Part shown: piece after piece, positions 6,850 through 13,074 of the stretch
Layout: each line of letters opens with the position of its first letter
Numbering within the stretch: the stretch's first letter is position 1
Assembly (NCBI GenBank): GCA_014860005.1
Contig: JACZKP010000161.1
Span: forward strand, 1-13,074
DNA length: 13,074 bases
From: Verrucomicrobiota bacterium
GTDB taxonomy: Bacteria; Verrucomicrobiota; Verrucomicrobiae; Limisphaerales; UBA11358
Direction: 5' to 3'
Translations under genes and position numbers: made by a program
Notes under the pieces: model-generated
The model's input: only the letters and a program-made list of their open reading frames with translations
What the model was told of the DNA's origin: nothing
The model's database searches: none

Positions 6850-7701
6850 TCAGGCAACAAACTCCAGTTCCTGCCGATGAGGGATTAGCCCGCGCTCAAA
6901 AGCACGGCCCAGAAAACGCCGGATCGCTTCACGCCCGCGCTCGCCATAATCAAGCGTCCAATGGTTTACATACATTCCCACGAACTTGTCGGCCAGGGCT
7001 TTACCCATGTCGCGAGCATACTGCAGCGCGTGTTGCACCGCCTCGTTGCGATGATCCAAGCTGAATTGAATGCTCTCCGTGAGGATTGCGGAAAGCAAAC
7101 GCCGCGTCTCGGGCGCAATTCGTTTGTGAATGACGTTGCCCCCCAATGGCAGCGGCAAACCGTCATTTTCCCTGGCCCACCAGTCCCCAAGATCTTCGCA
7201 CACCACCAACCCTTCGTTCTGATAAGTCAGTTGGCCTTCGTGAATAATCAACCCCACGTCCGCCACGCCCGCCCGGACGGTCTGAAAGATTTGGTCAAAG
7301 GGGACGACCACAAAGCTGAACTCCTTGGCCGGTTTGCCCAGCCACAATTGCAGTGCCAGGAACGCGCTGGTCATCGTGCCCGGTACGGCGATTTTCTTCC
7401 GTGCGATCTCGTCCCGGCTGAACTGCTGTTTCGCCACCAGCATGGGCCCATAGCCGTCACCCATGCTCGCGCCGCTGGGCAACAGAGCGTATTGATCGCT
7501 GACGTACGCATAGGCGTGGATGCTCACCGCGGAGATGTCGAGTTCGCCACGCGTCGCGCGTTCGTTGAGCGTTTGAATGTCTTGCAGAATGTGTTCGAAC
7601 TGGAAGCCCTGCGTCGGAATCAAATTCTTCGCAAGCCCGTAGAACATGAACGCATCATCCGGATCAGGTGAATGGCCCAGCGTATAAACCTGTTGTTGCA
7701 T
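6850..7701 (-). CDS. MqnD-family protein (1,4-dihydroxy-6-naphthoate synthase-like)
   Basis: Belongs to the MqnA/MqnD periplasmic-binding-protein-like fold family. True MqnD turns cyclic dehypoxanthine futalosine into 1,4-dihydroxy-6-naphthoate in the futalosine route to menaquinone. Family features are clear: GHSPDPDDAFMFY at residues 9-21 (classical MqnD has SPCPNDTF), the DIQTLN segment, SIHAYAYVSDQYALLPSG, VPGTMTSAFLAL, GLIIHEGQLTY with His154 at the position proposed as catalytic in the Thermus enzyme, and LGDWWARENDGLPLPLGG. There is no signal peptide, so it is cytoplasmic, arguing against a transporter-binding protein. At 283 residues it has normal length. I chose ATG 7701; a TTG at 7716 is possible. 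The altered first motif leaves the substrate uncertain. No other mqn gene is in the window. Confidence 0.82.
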   Translation of the reverse strand: MQQQVYTLGHSPDPDDAFMFYGLAKNLIPTQGFQFEHILQDIQTLNERATRGELDISAVSIHAYAYVSDQYALLPSGASMGDGYGPMLVAKQQFSRDEIARKKIAVPGTMTSAFLALQLWLGKPAKEFSFVVVPFDQIFQTVRAGVADVGLIIHEGQLTYQNEGLVVCEDLGDWWARENDGLPLPLGGNVIHKRIAPETRRLLSAILTESIQFSLDHRNEAVQHALQYARDMGKALADKFVGMYVNHWTLDYGERGREAIRRFLGRAFERGLIPHRQELEFVA

Positions 7702-7819
7702 CGCGGCATTGTCCAAGACCGCTGATGCGTGTCGAATAAAAACAGTCGCCGTAGAAGCATTGAAAGAGCATCAGAATGGGCAATCCTGATTTTCAACTTG
7801 CCTCGCCTTCGCATCATGA

Positions 7820-7849
7820 TTCACTCAGTCAACCAGATCATCCTATGTT
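7820..7849 (+). promoter_or_regulatory. Candidate promoter for the serine hydrolase
   Basis: TTCACT (7820-7825), an 18-nt spacer and TATGTT (7844-7849) lie 28 nt before the ATG at 7878, in the 176-nt gap between divergent genes. The match is modest. No comparable promoter for the leftward MqnD-family gene was found. Confidence 0.22.
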
Positions 7850-7877
7850 ATCAACCTGTCGTTCCCTCCCCTGCCCC

Positions 7878-8792
7878 ATGAAATCGAAGATTGTGTTGTC
7901 TGCGCTGGCGGCCATCTTTCTCGGCACGTCCGGCCCCGCGCAAGCCCAGGAAGCAAACTTGAAAGTGCTTCACCAAAAAACCGCCGACCAACTCCGGCAG
8001 ATCGTCGAGCGCACTAGCGGAGTCATGGGGGTCGTGGCATTGGACCTGACCACCGGCAAACGCTTTGCCATCAACGAAGACCTCGTATTTCCGCAGGCCA
8101 GTGCCATCAAGATTGCTATTCTCATGGAGGTCTGCAAACAGGCGCAGGCGGGCAGGTTCAAGTTCACCGACCGCCGCCGCATCGAAAAGCAGGACAAGGC
8201 CGGTGGTAGCGGCGTGTTGCTGCATCTCGGCGACGGTACCGTGGAACTCACCATAGAGGATTTGTGCGTCCTGATGATCATGGTCAGCGACAACACCGCC
8301 ACGAATTTGTTGATTGATCTTGTTGGCATGGCAAACATCAATCAAACCCTTGCCTCGCTCGGCTTGAAGCACACCCGTCTGCAGCGCCGCATGTTGGACA
8401 CCGGCGCTTCCTGGCGTGGCGAGGAAAACATTTCCACCCCCGCGGAAGCCGCGCGCATCATGGAGCTGTTGTTCAAAGGGGAATTTCTCAGCCGCGAAGT
8501 CTGCGATCACATTCTGTCCATTCTCCGAAAGACCCGCACGGGCGGCATCAAATCGGGCCTGCCGGCCGATGTGCCCGTAGCATTCAAGCCCGGCGGCATC
8601 GCCGGCGTGAAAGCCGAGTGGGCCATTGTCCTGCTGCAAAACCGGCCCTACGTGGTGATTGTGATGGAGAATTACGGCTTGGAGGATGACGCCGCGGATG
8701 CGATGAAGGAAATCTCCCGCACGCTCCACGATTATTTCTCCCGTCTCGCTCGCGCCACGGCGCACGGGACGTATGTTGAGCCGCCCCGATAA
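7878..8792 (+). CDS. Exported class A beta-lactamase-like serine hydrolase
   Basis: A periplasmic penicillin-binding-fold hydrolase related to class A beta-lactamases. Residues 1-23 form a signal peptide (MKSK start, hydrophobic core, AQA-type cleavage near residue 23). The active-site SxxK is Ser75-Ala-Ile-Lys78, preceded by FPQA. The SDN triad is Ser137-Asp138-Asn139 in MVSDNTATNLL. The omega-loop region has WRGEENISTPAEAA, where a Glu could play the deacylating role. The third motif is KPGGIAGVKAEW, with KPG replacing the usual KTG or KSG. At 304 residues it fits a mature class A enzyme. The changed KTG motif and lack of resistance genes nearby make a housekeeping or peptidoglycan-related role as likely as antibiotic hydrolysis. 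I chose ATG 7878, as the longer frame from 7776 would bury the signal peptide. It is divergent from the MqnD-family gene. Confidence 0.87.
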   Translation: MKSKIVLSALAAIFLGTSGPAQAQEANLKVLHQKTADQLRQIVERTSGVMGVVALDLTTGKRFAINEDLVFPQASAIKIAILMEVCKQAQAGRFKFTDRRRIEKQDKAGGSGVLLHLGDGTVELTIEDLCVLMIMVSDNTATNLLIDLVGMANINQTLASLGLKHTRLQRRMLDTGASWRGEENISTPAEAARIMELLFKGEFLSREVCDHILSILRKTRTGGIKSGLPADVPVAFKPGGIAGVKAEWAIVLLQNRPYVVIVMENYGLEDDAADAMKEISRTLHDYFSRLARATAHGTYVEPPR

Positions 8793-9165
8793 GCTCACCG
8801 CACCAGTGCGAAGCGCCGGGCTGAACCGGATTGGAATAGAATTAAAACGGCAGCATTCGGACATCAGCCAGCGCTTCATCGCTTCGAATTGGTGCGTCGC
8901 CCAGGCGAGTAATGCCTCAGTCTTGCCCGGCGGTAGCGCAGATTTCCAATCTGCTGTATCGCCGAATTCCATTCGGCAGATCGGCCAAACGCCCGGCAAC
9001 GCTAGCATTGGCGAAGGTCCGCAGATTGGAAATCCGCGATACGGCAGGATGGAATCCTGCGCTACACGCGTTCTCGCCGGGCAAGACTGAGGCATTACCG
9101 AATTGTCGAATGTAATGCCTGGCTCAACGTTGCACCCGCCAGCGAGGCCATGTTAACTTGCCGTC
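8793..9165. other. 373-nt gap dominated by a palindromic element
   Basis: Lies between the serine hydrolase and radical SAM genes, both rightward. About half of it (8910-9097) is the palindromic element described separately. The flanks hold no motif I recognise and no clear terminator for the hydrolase gene. The open frames crossing it are by-products of the inverted repeat: both strands begin with the same peptide, MPQSCPA. Confidence 0.6.
8910..9097. repeat. 188-bp composite palindromic element, MITE- or REP-like
   Basis: The ends are a perfect 23-bp inverted repeat (8910-8932 and 9075-9097; outer bases taatgcctcag). Just inside are gtagcgca (8933-8940) and its complement tgcgctac (9058-9065). 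Four 17-nt mini-palindromes follow, all with a 3-nt TCC or GGA centre: 8938-8954, 8961-8977, 9021-9037 and 9044-9060. The two in the left half have TCC and the two in the right half GGA, so the halves mirror each other. The middle of the element (9003.5) falls exactly in gctagc (9001-9006), itself palindromic. It encodes no transposase, so any movement would need help in trans. The structure is seen directly; mobility is inferred. Confidence 0.9.
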
Positions 9166-10944
9166 ATGCCGGACATTGTCCTCACGACGCTCAACGCCAA
9201 ATACATTCACGCCGCGTTTGGACTTCGCTACCTGCTGGCCAACCTCGGTCCGCTCCAGTCACGGGCGCGCCTGATGGAATTCGACATCAACCAGCGGCCG
9301 GTGGACATCGCCGAAGCATTGCTGGCGCAGAAACCCAGGATCATCGGCCTGGGCGTTTACATCTGGAACGTCGCCCCGGCAACCGAGTTGGTGGCGTTGC
9401 TTAAACGCATTCATCCGGAGTTGATCATCATTCTCGGCGGCCCCGAAGTCAGTTACGAGGTTGAATCCCAACGAATCGTACAACTGGCGGATCACGTCAT
9501 CACGGGCGAGGCGGATTTGAAGTTTGCTGAGGTTTGTCAGCGTTTGTTGGCCAAAGTATTGACCCAAAACGGCGAAGAGATTTCCTCCACCCGCCCTGCA
9601 AGCCACCCAACGGAGCGCCGGTCTCCGACCCGGCTCGCTTCATCGTCCCAACGCGCCGGATCGGAGATCGGCGCTCCGAGTGGCAGCTCCGGGGAATCGC
9701 CGACTACGGATGCAGACCACCTTCCTAAAGTCATCCGCGCTGACCTGCCGGATTTCAGCCATCTTGCCCTGCCCTACGACTTATACAACGAGCAGGACAT
9801 TGCCCATCGCGTGATTTACGTCGAGGCATCGCGCGGTTGCCCGTTCACCTGCGAGTTCTGTCTGTCCTCACTCGACATCCCGGTGCGACAAGCTCCCCTG
9901 CCCTCTTTTCTTGGCGCGATGCAGAGACTCCTAGATCGCGGCGTGCGCCAATTCAAGTTTGTGGATCGCACGTTCAACCTGAACGTCCCCACCAGCCGCG
10001 CGATTCTCGAGTTCTTCCTGGAACGCCACCGCCCCGGGAATTTCTACCACTTTGAAATGATCCCTGACCGCCTGCCGGAGGGATTGCGCGAAATTATTGT
10101 TAAATTTCCGCCCGGCACCCTGCAATTCGAGGTTGGCATTCAGACCTTCAATCCCGACGTGGCGGAACGCATCCGCCGCCGACAGAACTACGAACGAATG
10201 GAGGACAACTTCCGCTTTCTGCGCGAACAAACCGGTGTCCACATTCACGCCGACCTGATTGCCGGCCTGCCGGGCGAAGACCTCGAGAGCTTCGCGGCGG
10301 GATTTGACCGGCTCATCGCCCTGCGCCCGCACGAGATTCAAGTGGGCATCCTCAAACGCCTGCGCGGCACGCCCATCGTGCGGCACGACACGGAATGTGA
10401 GATGGTTTACAATCCGCAGCCGCCCTACGAACTGCTGCGGAACAAATCGCTGGACTTCGTCGCCATGCAGAACCTGCGACGCTTTGCGCGTTACTGGGAT
10501 TTGCTGGGCAACAGCGGAAACTTTGTGGAAACCACGCCGTTGCTATGGCGCTCTGAAGTGGGACAGGCTTCCAGCGTGTCTGCCACTTCGTCTGCCGCCG
10601 AACGAACTCCAACCGGCGTGGCGTCAATTCCACTTTCCCCCTTTCACGCCTTCATGCGCCTGAGCGAATGGCTGTACGCTCGCGGAGCGCGCACGGACGG
10701 CATCGCATTGAGCCGGCTCATGGAACTGCTGTTCACCTATCTCACGCAGGAGTTACGGCGCGACGCGGGAGAAACCGCGAGAAGGCTCTGGCGCGACTAC
10801 CAACGCGGCGGACGAGCCGACAAGCCCACATTCCTCCGCGAGTATTTGCTGGACGCCGAACTGCCACAGCCCCGCCGCAAGGTCGCTGCCGTGAAAAGGC
10901 AGGCGCGGCACCTGTCTTACGATGGTGAAGGATTGCTTGCATAG
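9166..10944 (+). CDS. B12-binding radical SAM protein, DUF4080 type
   Basis: A cytoplasmic radical SAM enzyme with an N-terminal cobalamin-binding-like domain (residues 1-140; [35 protein letters not shown]) and a radical SAM core. The [4Fe-4S] motif is [10 protein letters not shown] with Cys225, Cys229 and Cys232. Later blocks include [21 protein letters not shown] and [12 protein letters not shown]. The C-terminal part ([27 protein letters not shown] … [17 protein letters not shown]) is the DUF4080 region. Its reaction is unknown; B12-dependent relatives often methylate. At 592 residues it is longer than I recall for the family. The excess corresponds to two low-complexity Ser/Thr/Pro-rich inserts, about residues 137-186 and 464-491, both repeat-derived at DNA level and both kept in frame. 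The ATG at 9166 gives the expected N-terminus; no clear Shine-Dalgarno is present. Confidence 0.9.
   Translation: MPDIVLTTLNAKYIHAAFGLRYLLANLGPLQSRARLMEFDINQRPVDIAEALLAQKPRIIGLGVYIWNVAPATELVALLKRIHPELIIILGGPEVSYEVESQRIVQLADHVITGEADLKFAEVCQRLLAKVLTQNGEEISSTRPASHPTERRSPTRLASSSQRAGSEIGAPSGSSGESPTTDADHLPKVIRADLPDFSHLALPYDLYNEQDIAHRVIYVEASRGCPFTCEFCLSSLDIPVRQAPLPSFLGAMQRLLDRGVRQFKFVDRTFNLNVPTSRAILEFFLERHRPGNFYHFEMIPDRLPEGLREIIVKFPPGTLQFEVGIQTFNPDVAERIRRRQNYERMEDNFRFLREQTGVHIHADLIAGLPGEDLESFAAGFDRLIALRPHEIQVGILKRLRGTPIVRHDTECEMVYNPQPPYELLRNKSLDFVAMQNLRRFARYWDLLGNSGNFVETTPLLWRSEVGQASSVSATSSAAERTPTGVASIPLSPFHAFMRLSEWLYARGARTDGIALSRLMELLFTYLTQELRRDAGETARRLWRDYQRGGRADKPTFLREYLLDAELPQPRRKVAAVKRQARHLSYDGEGLLA
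9602..9684. repeat. Palindromic repeat inserted in frame in the radical SAM gene
   Basis: Two 24-nt arms (9611-9634 and 9655-9678) are complementary at 22 of 24 positions. Both outer ends carry the cggagcgccg / cggcgctccg pair. An outer stem, gccac (9602-9606) with gtggc (9680-9684), extends the hairpin. The loop is about 20 nt. It translates to residues ~146-173 of the host protein ([19 protein letters not shown]…), placed between the B12-binding and radical SAM domains, where relatives have a short linker. It looks like a dispersed intergenic palindrome that landed in a gene. Confidence 0.85.
10562..10580. repeat. Short TTCCA-core palindrome within the second insert
   Basis: gacaggct (10562-10569) and agcgtgtc (10573-10580) pair at 7 of 8 positions around TCC, the same centre and size class as the mini-palindromes at 8938-8977. 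It starts the second non-conserved insert of the radical SAM protein (roughly 10555-10640; residues [20 protein letters not shown]), which separates PLLWRSE from [12 protein letters not shown]. The hairpin is seen; its membership in the same repeat family is inferred from the shared core. Confidence 0.55.
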
Positions 10945-10945
10945 G

Positions 10946-10962
10946 ACCGGCGTCGCGCCGGT
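10946..10962. repeat. Compact 7-bp palindrome after the radical SAM stop codon
   Basis: accggcg (10946-10952) pairs perfectly with cgccggt (10956-10962) around a tcg loop, starting one base after the TAG stop. It is followed by only three Ts, so it is probably another dispersed GC-rich palindrome, perhaps helping stabilise the 3' end of the message. Confidence 0.5.
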
Positions 10963-10984
10963 TTCAAACTTCCTAGGCAAAGCC

Positions 10985-11007
10985 ATTCCGCCGGAATCAG
11001 TTTTTTT
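10985..11007 (+). terminator. Rho-independent terminator of the radical SAM gene
   Basis: attcc (10985-10989), a gcc loop and ggaat (10993-10997) form a 5-bp stem, followed after cag by seven Ts (11001-11007). It lies 40 nt after the stop codon of the rightward radical SAM gene. The stem is short, but the T-run is the clearest one in the window. Confidence 0.5.
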
Positions 11008-11087
11008 CCGCAACGCCTTCGCGCTGCAAGCCTGCGAGTTCTTGTTCGGCTCGAAAAGAGTTCGCCGCGGGCGGGCTGGAATGTCGG

Positions 11088-11163
11088 CAGAGGAATCATT
11101 GTCAGAGGAATGACAAAGGTTTCGTTCCGAATTATTCCCCTGACAATCATTCCCCTGACAATC
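11088..11163. repeat. Tandem and inverted 15-bp repeat array
   Basis: The unit attcccctgacaatc occurs twice head to tail (11134-11148 and 11149-11163). Its reverse complement occurs in degenerate form at 11097-11111 and partly at 11088-11096. As a result 11090-11111 and 11134-11155 form a hairpin with 19 of 22 positions complementary and a 22-nt loop. It adjoins the truncated end of the zinc-finger antitoxin relic. Such arrays are familiar to me from Verrucomicrobiota genomes, a recollection I could not verify. Confidence 0.85.
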
Positions 11164-11331
11164 CTGGAATTGCCTGCGGTAAACGTGGATTCAGCGGTGG
11201 GCTTCTTGCCGCCGCACAACGGGCACTGCTTGCTGGCGGGTTTCGTCGCACGCCACCACCATGTGCAGTGGCTGGCCGGCAACGTAGCCAAAATGAAACA
11301 CGCTGGCGTAGTCCCAGATGCGCTCGCCGCT
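11164..11331 (-). pseudogene. Relic of a toxin-antitoxin pair (DUF4258-like + YgiT-type zinc finger)
   Basis: Two fragments lie head to tail in different frames. The upstream one (about 11331-11240, minus strand) reads SGERIWDYASVFHFGYVAG followed by QPLHMVVACDE. This resembles the middle of DUF4258 proteins (SGExIEDYPxD…FGYxxGxPLHVVVAxD) but lacks their N-terminal helix region and the C-terminal ITxYEPD segment. The downstream one (about 11235-11165) reads KQCPLCGGKKPTAESTFTA, like the first half of YgiT/MqsA-type zinc-finger antitoxins (CPxCGG…TTFT). It lacks the second CxxCGE pair and ends where the 15-bp repeat begins. The toxin-then-antitoxin order is usual for this pairing. A deletion has probably fused the two out of frame. 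The family calls are from memory of motifs and are moderate. Confidence 0.42.
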
Positions 11332-11499
11332 CATCTCAGGCCATTGCGAAGGCATCCAGTAATTGCATCCCGTCGCCGGGATCGCGATCTGTTCACCACT
11401 TCGACCGCCGCCGCGACGCCGAATGCGTCCGTCACGGTGTATTGCCCATTCCCGCAATGGGCAAAGACAGGAATTAGTGTACCCTACAGGTGGATTTCC

Positions 11500-12930
11500 C
11501 TAGCCGACCGCTATCAGCCGGAGGGTAATGCTCTGCAACTGAATATGCGCTCCTCTCCCGCGAATGATTAGTTGATGCGTACCCGGGTTGAGAATAAATA
11601 CCTGCGGAACAAACTGATTGTTGTCGGGTGTGCCATTGCCACGCCAACTGACGGTCTGTTGCATGAAACTCGACGTGACCGGCACGTCCCAGATCATGTA
11701 GGGATCCTCCGGTTCTGCATCAATGTTCATATAAAATGAGTGTGTTCCTCCATCGGGGGCGTTCACCACTGCTTCAATTATGTAATTTCCGAGAGCCTGT
11801 ATGGTAGTAAAGCTGTACACAGCACGGCCTCCATCCGAGACACCGGTTTCGACCGGTTGAAATACGTAGCCGTTGGTGATTATGAACGGCGCGGTAATTA
11901 CTCCTGATGTTGCAGGGATGAAAATGTCGTTAACCGACAGCGGTACGGCGCGATAATACCTGCAGGGCTGAGTGCTCATGTTATCGCCGGCGATGTTCGT
12001 TGAACCACTAACGGGAATAGTGACTGGAAAAAGCGGCAACCAATTAACCATGTTTGTCGAAACCTGAATCACGTAGCTGTTTCCCACCGGCCCATTGAGA
12101 GTAAAATGGAACACGCCGTTACTGAGGGTCATTCCGGTCAATTGCTTCTGCACGCCGGTAGTAACTGCAACGTCATCAACATACCATCCATCTGCTACGC
12201 CATTGGAGCCTGAGAGCACTTGGAAATAAATGCGCACTGCTTGGCCTGCGTAACTGCTTAGATCAATGGTTTCTTGACGCCAGTTAAGCTCCGTACCAAT
12301 GAAAGATCGCAAAAATGCATAGCTTCCCCCTTCGGGCAGAATCCAAATGTTACCGCTGGCACCGGCAACAAAATCAAAACGATGCCAGAAAGTGATAGTT
12401 GCAACCGTTTGCGCGGTGAGATCGATTACTGGTGAGATAATTGATGCATTCTGGAGGACTTGGTAATTCCCGCTATCTGTCCATGAATGGCTCGGACTGT
12501 GCGAGCTTGCCGTCGTTAATCCCCAAGGTGCTTGGAGTATTGCCCATTCGCCCTACCCATTTTCCATGTCGTCAAAAAACACAAAGCCGTTTGAAACAGG
12601 CATACCGAGTCCCGATGCCGCAATAGTATTAACGCCGCTGGTTTTATCAGAGTTGACGGTCACTGTGCCGTCGTAGCCCGTCGCGGCGCTTGGTGAGAAT
12701 GTAACGGTCACGTTCTGTGAACCACCTGCCGGAATCGTGCCTGACGACCAGTTGCCGCCAAACCCGCTCGGATAGCTGATGCTACTGACGGTCAGTGTCG
12801 AGTTGCCTGTATTGGCAATCGTCAGCGTGCGCTGCGCGGATGATCCAACCACAACACTCCCGAACACCAAGTCGCCACTTAGAGAAATGACGCGTGTTGG
12901 CGTGATTGTTCCATTTCCTGACGCCGCCAT
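11500..12930 (-). pseudogene. Broken secreted repeat-domain protein (choice-of-anchor D / MAM-like)
   Basis: One reading frame interrupted by a single TAG at 12553-12555. First comes a complete ASPM/SPD-2/Hydin-type (choice-of-anchor D) beta-sandwich (LVFGSVVVGSSAQRTLTIAN … TIPAGGSQNVTVTFSPSA … TIAASG). Next, straddling the stop, is a MAM or choice-of-anchor J-like jelly roll (FVFFDDMENG, stop, GEWAILQAPWG … FQVLSGSNGVADGWYVDDV). Then come the SYVIQVSTNMVNWLPLF … RYYRAVPL module typical of Verrucomicrobiota exported proteins and a C-terminal CBM6-like domain (GGRAVYSFTT … YMNIDAEPEDPYM). The frame continues smoothly either side of the stop, so TGG to TAG is the simplest change. Upstream of the ATG at 12930 there is no ribosome site or signal peptide. 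GC content looks lower than in the neighbouring genes. It was probably a surface or secreted carbohydrate-binding protein. Confidence 0.75.
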
Positions 12931-13074
12931 GGTGTAACCGACTATAGGCCGTCCTCCTGTTCTGCGGAGAAGAGCGTGATAGGATGGCCGGTGGACTCGG
13001 CCACGAAGGAAAATCAGGCGGCTACTTGGAGGGAGGACTGGCGCGCCTTCTGCCAGTTGTGCGGCGTCAGTTGG
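12931..13074. other. Unassigned sequence at the window edge
   Basis: On the minus strand the frame of the broken secreted protein stays open to the window end, but reads as basic, Leu/Pro/Arg-rich residues (LRGRVHRPSYHALLRRTGG) unlike a beta-sandwich domain or signal peptide. On the plus strand an open frame from 12922 to the end includes WPVDSATKENQAATWREDW, which looks more protein-like but matches nothing I can name. It may be the start or inner part of a gene continuing beyond 13074. Confidence 0.25.

Noticed and set aside
6961..7671. 236-codon plus-strand frame opposite the MqnD-family gene
   Set aside because: Antisense shadow; His/Gln/Arg-rich with no recognisable motif.
7851..9095. 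414-codon minus-strand open frame opposite the serine hydrolase
   Set aside because: Antisense shadow of a gene with signal peptide, SxxK and SDN motifs. Its N-terminus is simply the palindromic repeat read through.
8912..9115. Open frame beginning MPQSCPAVAQISNLL as a small gene
   Set aside because: It lies almost wholly within the inverted-repeat element, and the opposite strand gives the same N-terminus, so it is repeat sequence.
11110..11571. 153-codon plus-strand frame over the repeat array and relic region
   Set aside because: Its start is the translated 15-bp repeat (IIPLTIIPL) and the rest is antisense to recognisable fragments.
1..13074. CRISPR array, tRNA, rRNA, insertion-sequence transposase or phage genes
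   Set aside because: No regularly spaced direct repeats, no tRNA-like cloverleaf or T-loop signature, and no transposase or phage-type protein motifs were seen on either strand.

Overview
The window looks like a chromosomal piece of a Verrucomicrobiota bacterium, most likely near the Pedosphaera/Limisphaerales group. This is inferred from several things: a MqnD-family protein with the divergent SPDPDD motif, a secreted protein carrying the 'VSTNMVNW…RYYRAV' type of domain common in that phylum, a small conserved hypothetical protein, and above all many short palindromic repeats between and inside genes. No taxonomic marker search was possible.

Layout. Positions 1-735 hold no gene I can support, only two hairpin structures. 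A leftward pair follows: serS (seryl-tRNA synthetase, probably leaderless) and, 12 nt behind it, glgA (glycogen synthase with an unusual basic N-terminal extension). A small rightward hemerythrin-like gene (3888-4331) is divergent from serS. It converges on a leftward run of four genes: a MqnD-family protein, an 82-residue hypothetical protein, bioB (biotin synthase) and an M14-family zinc carboxypeptidase/deacylase. Divergent from this run is a rightward exported class A beta-lactamase-like serine hydrolase. A 373-nt gap then contains an 188-bp near-symmetric palindromic element. Next comes a rightward B12-binding radical SAM protein (DUF4080 type), whose reading frame has absorbed two repeat-derived insertions.

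From 10945 to the end the region is degenerate. It holds a palindromic repeat, a terminator, a tandem/inverted 15-bp repeat abutting a probable toxin-antitoxin relic (DUF4258-like plus YgiT-type zinc finger), and a leftward secreted repeat-domain protein. That last gene has an in-frame TAG and appears cut off at its 5' end.

The intact genes are mostly ordinary metabolism (translation, glycogen, biotin, possibly menaquinone) and form no single pathway. I found no new multi-gene defence or biosynthetic system. The most interesting material is the set of palindromic repeats: composite, partly sharing a TTCCA-core hairpin design, tolerated inside a protein-coding gene, and sitting at the edge of a broken gene.
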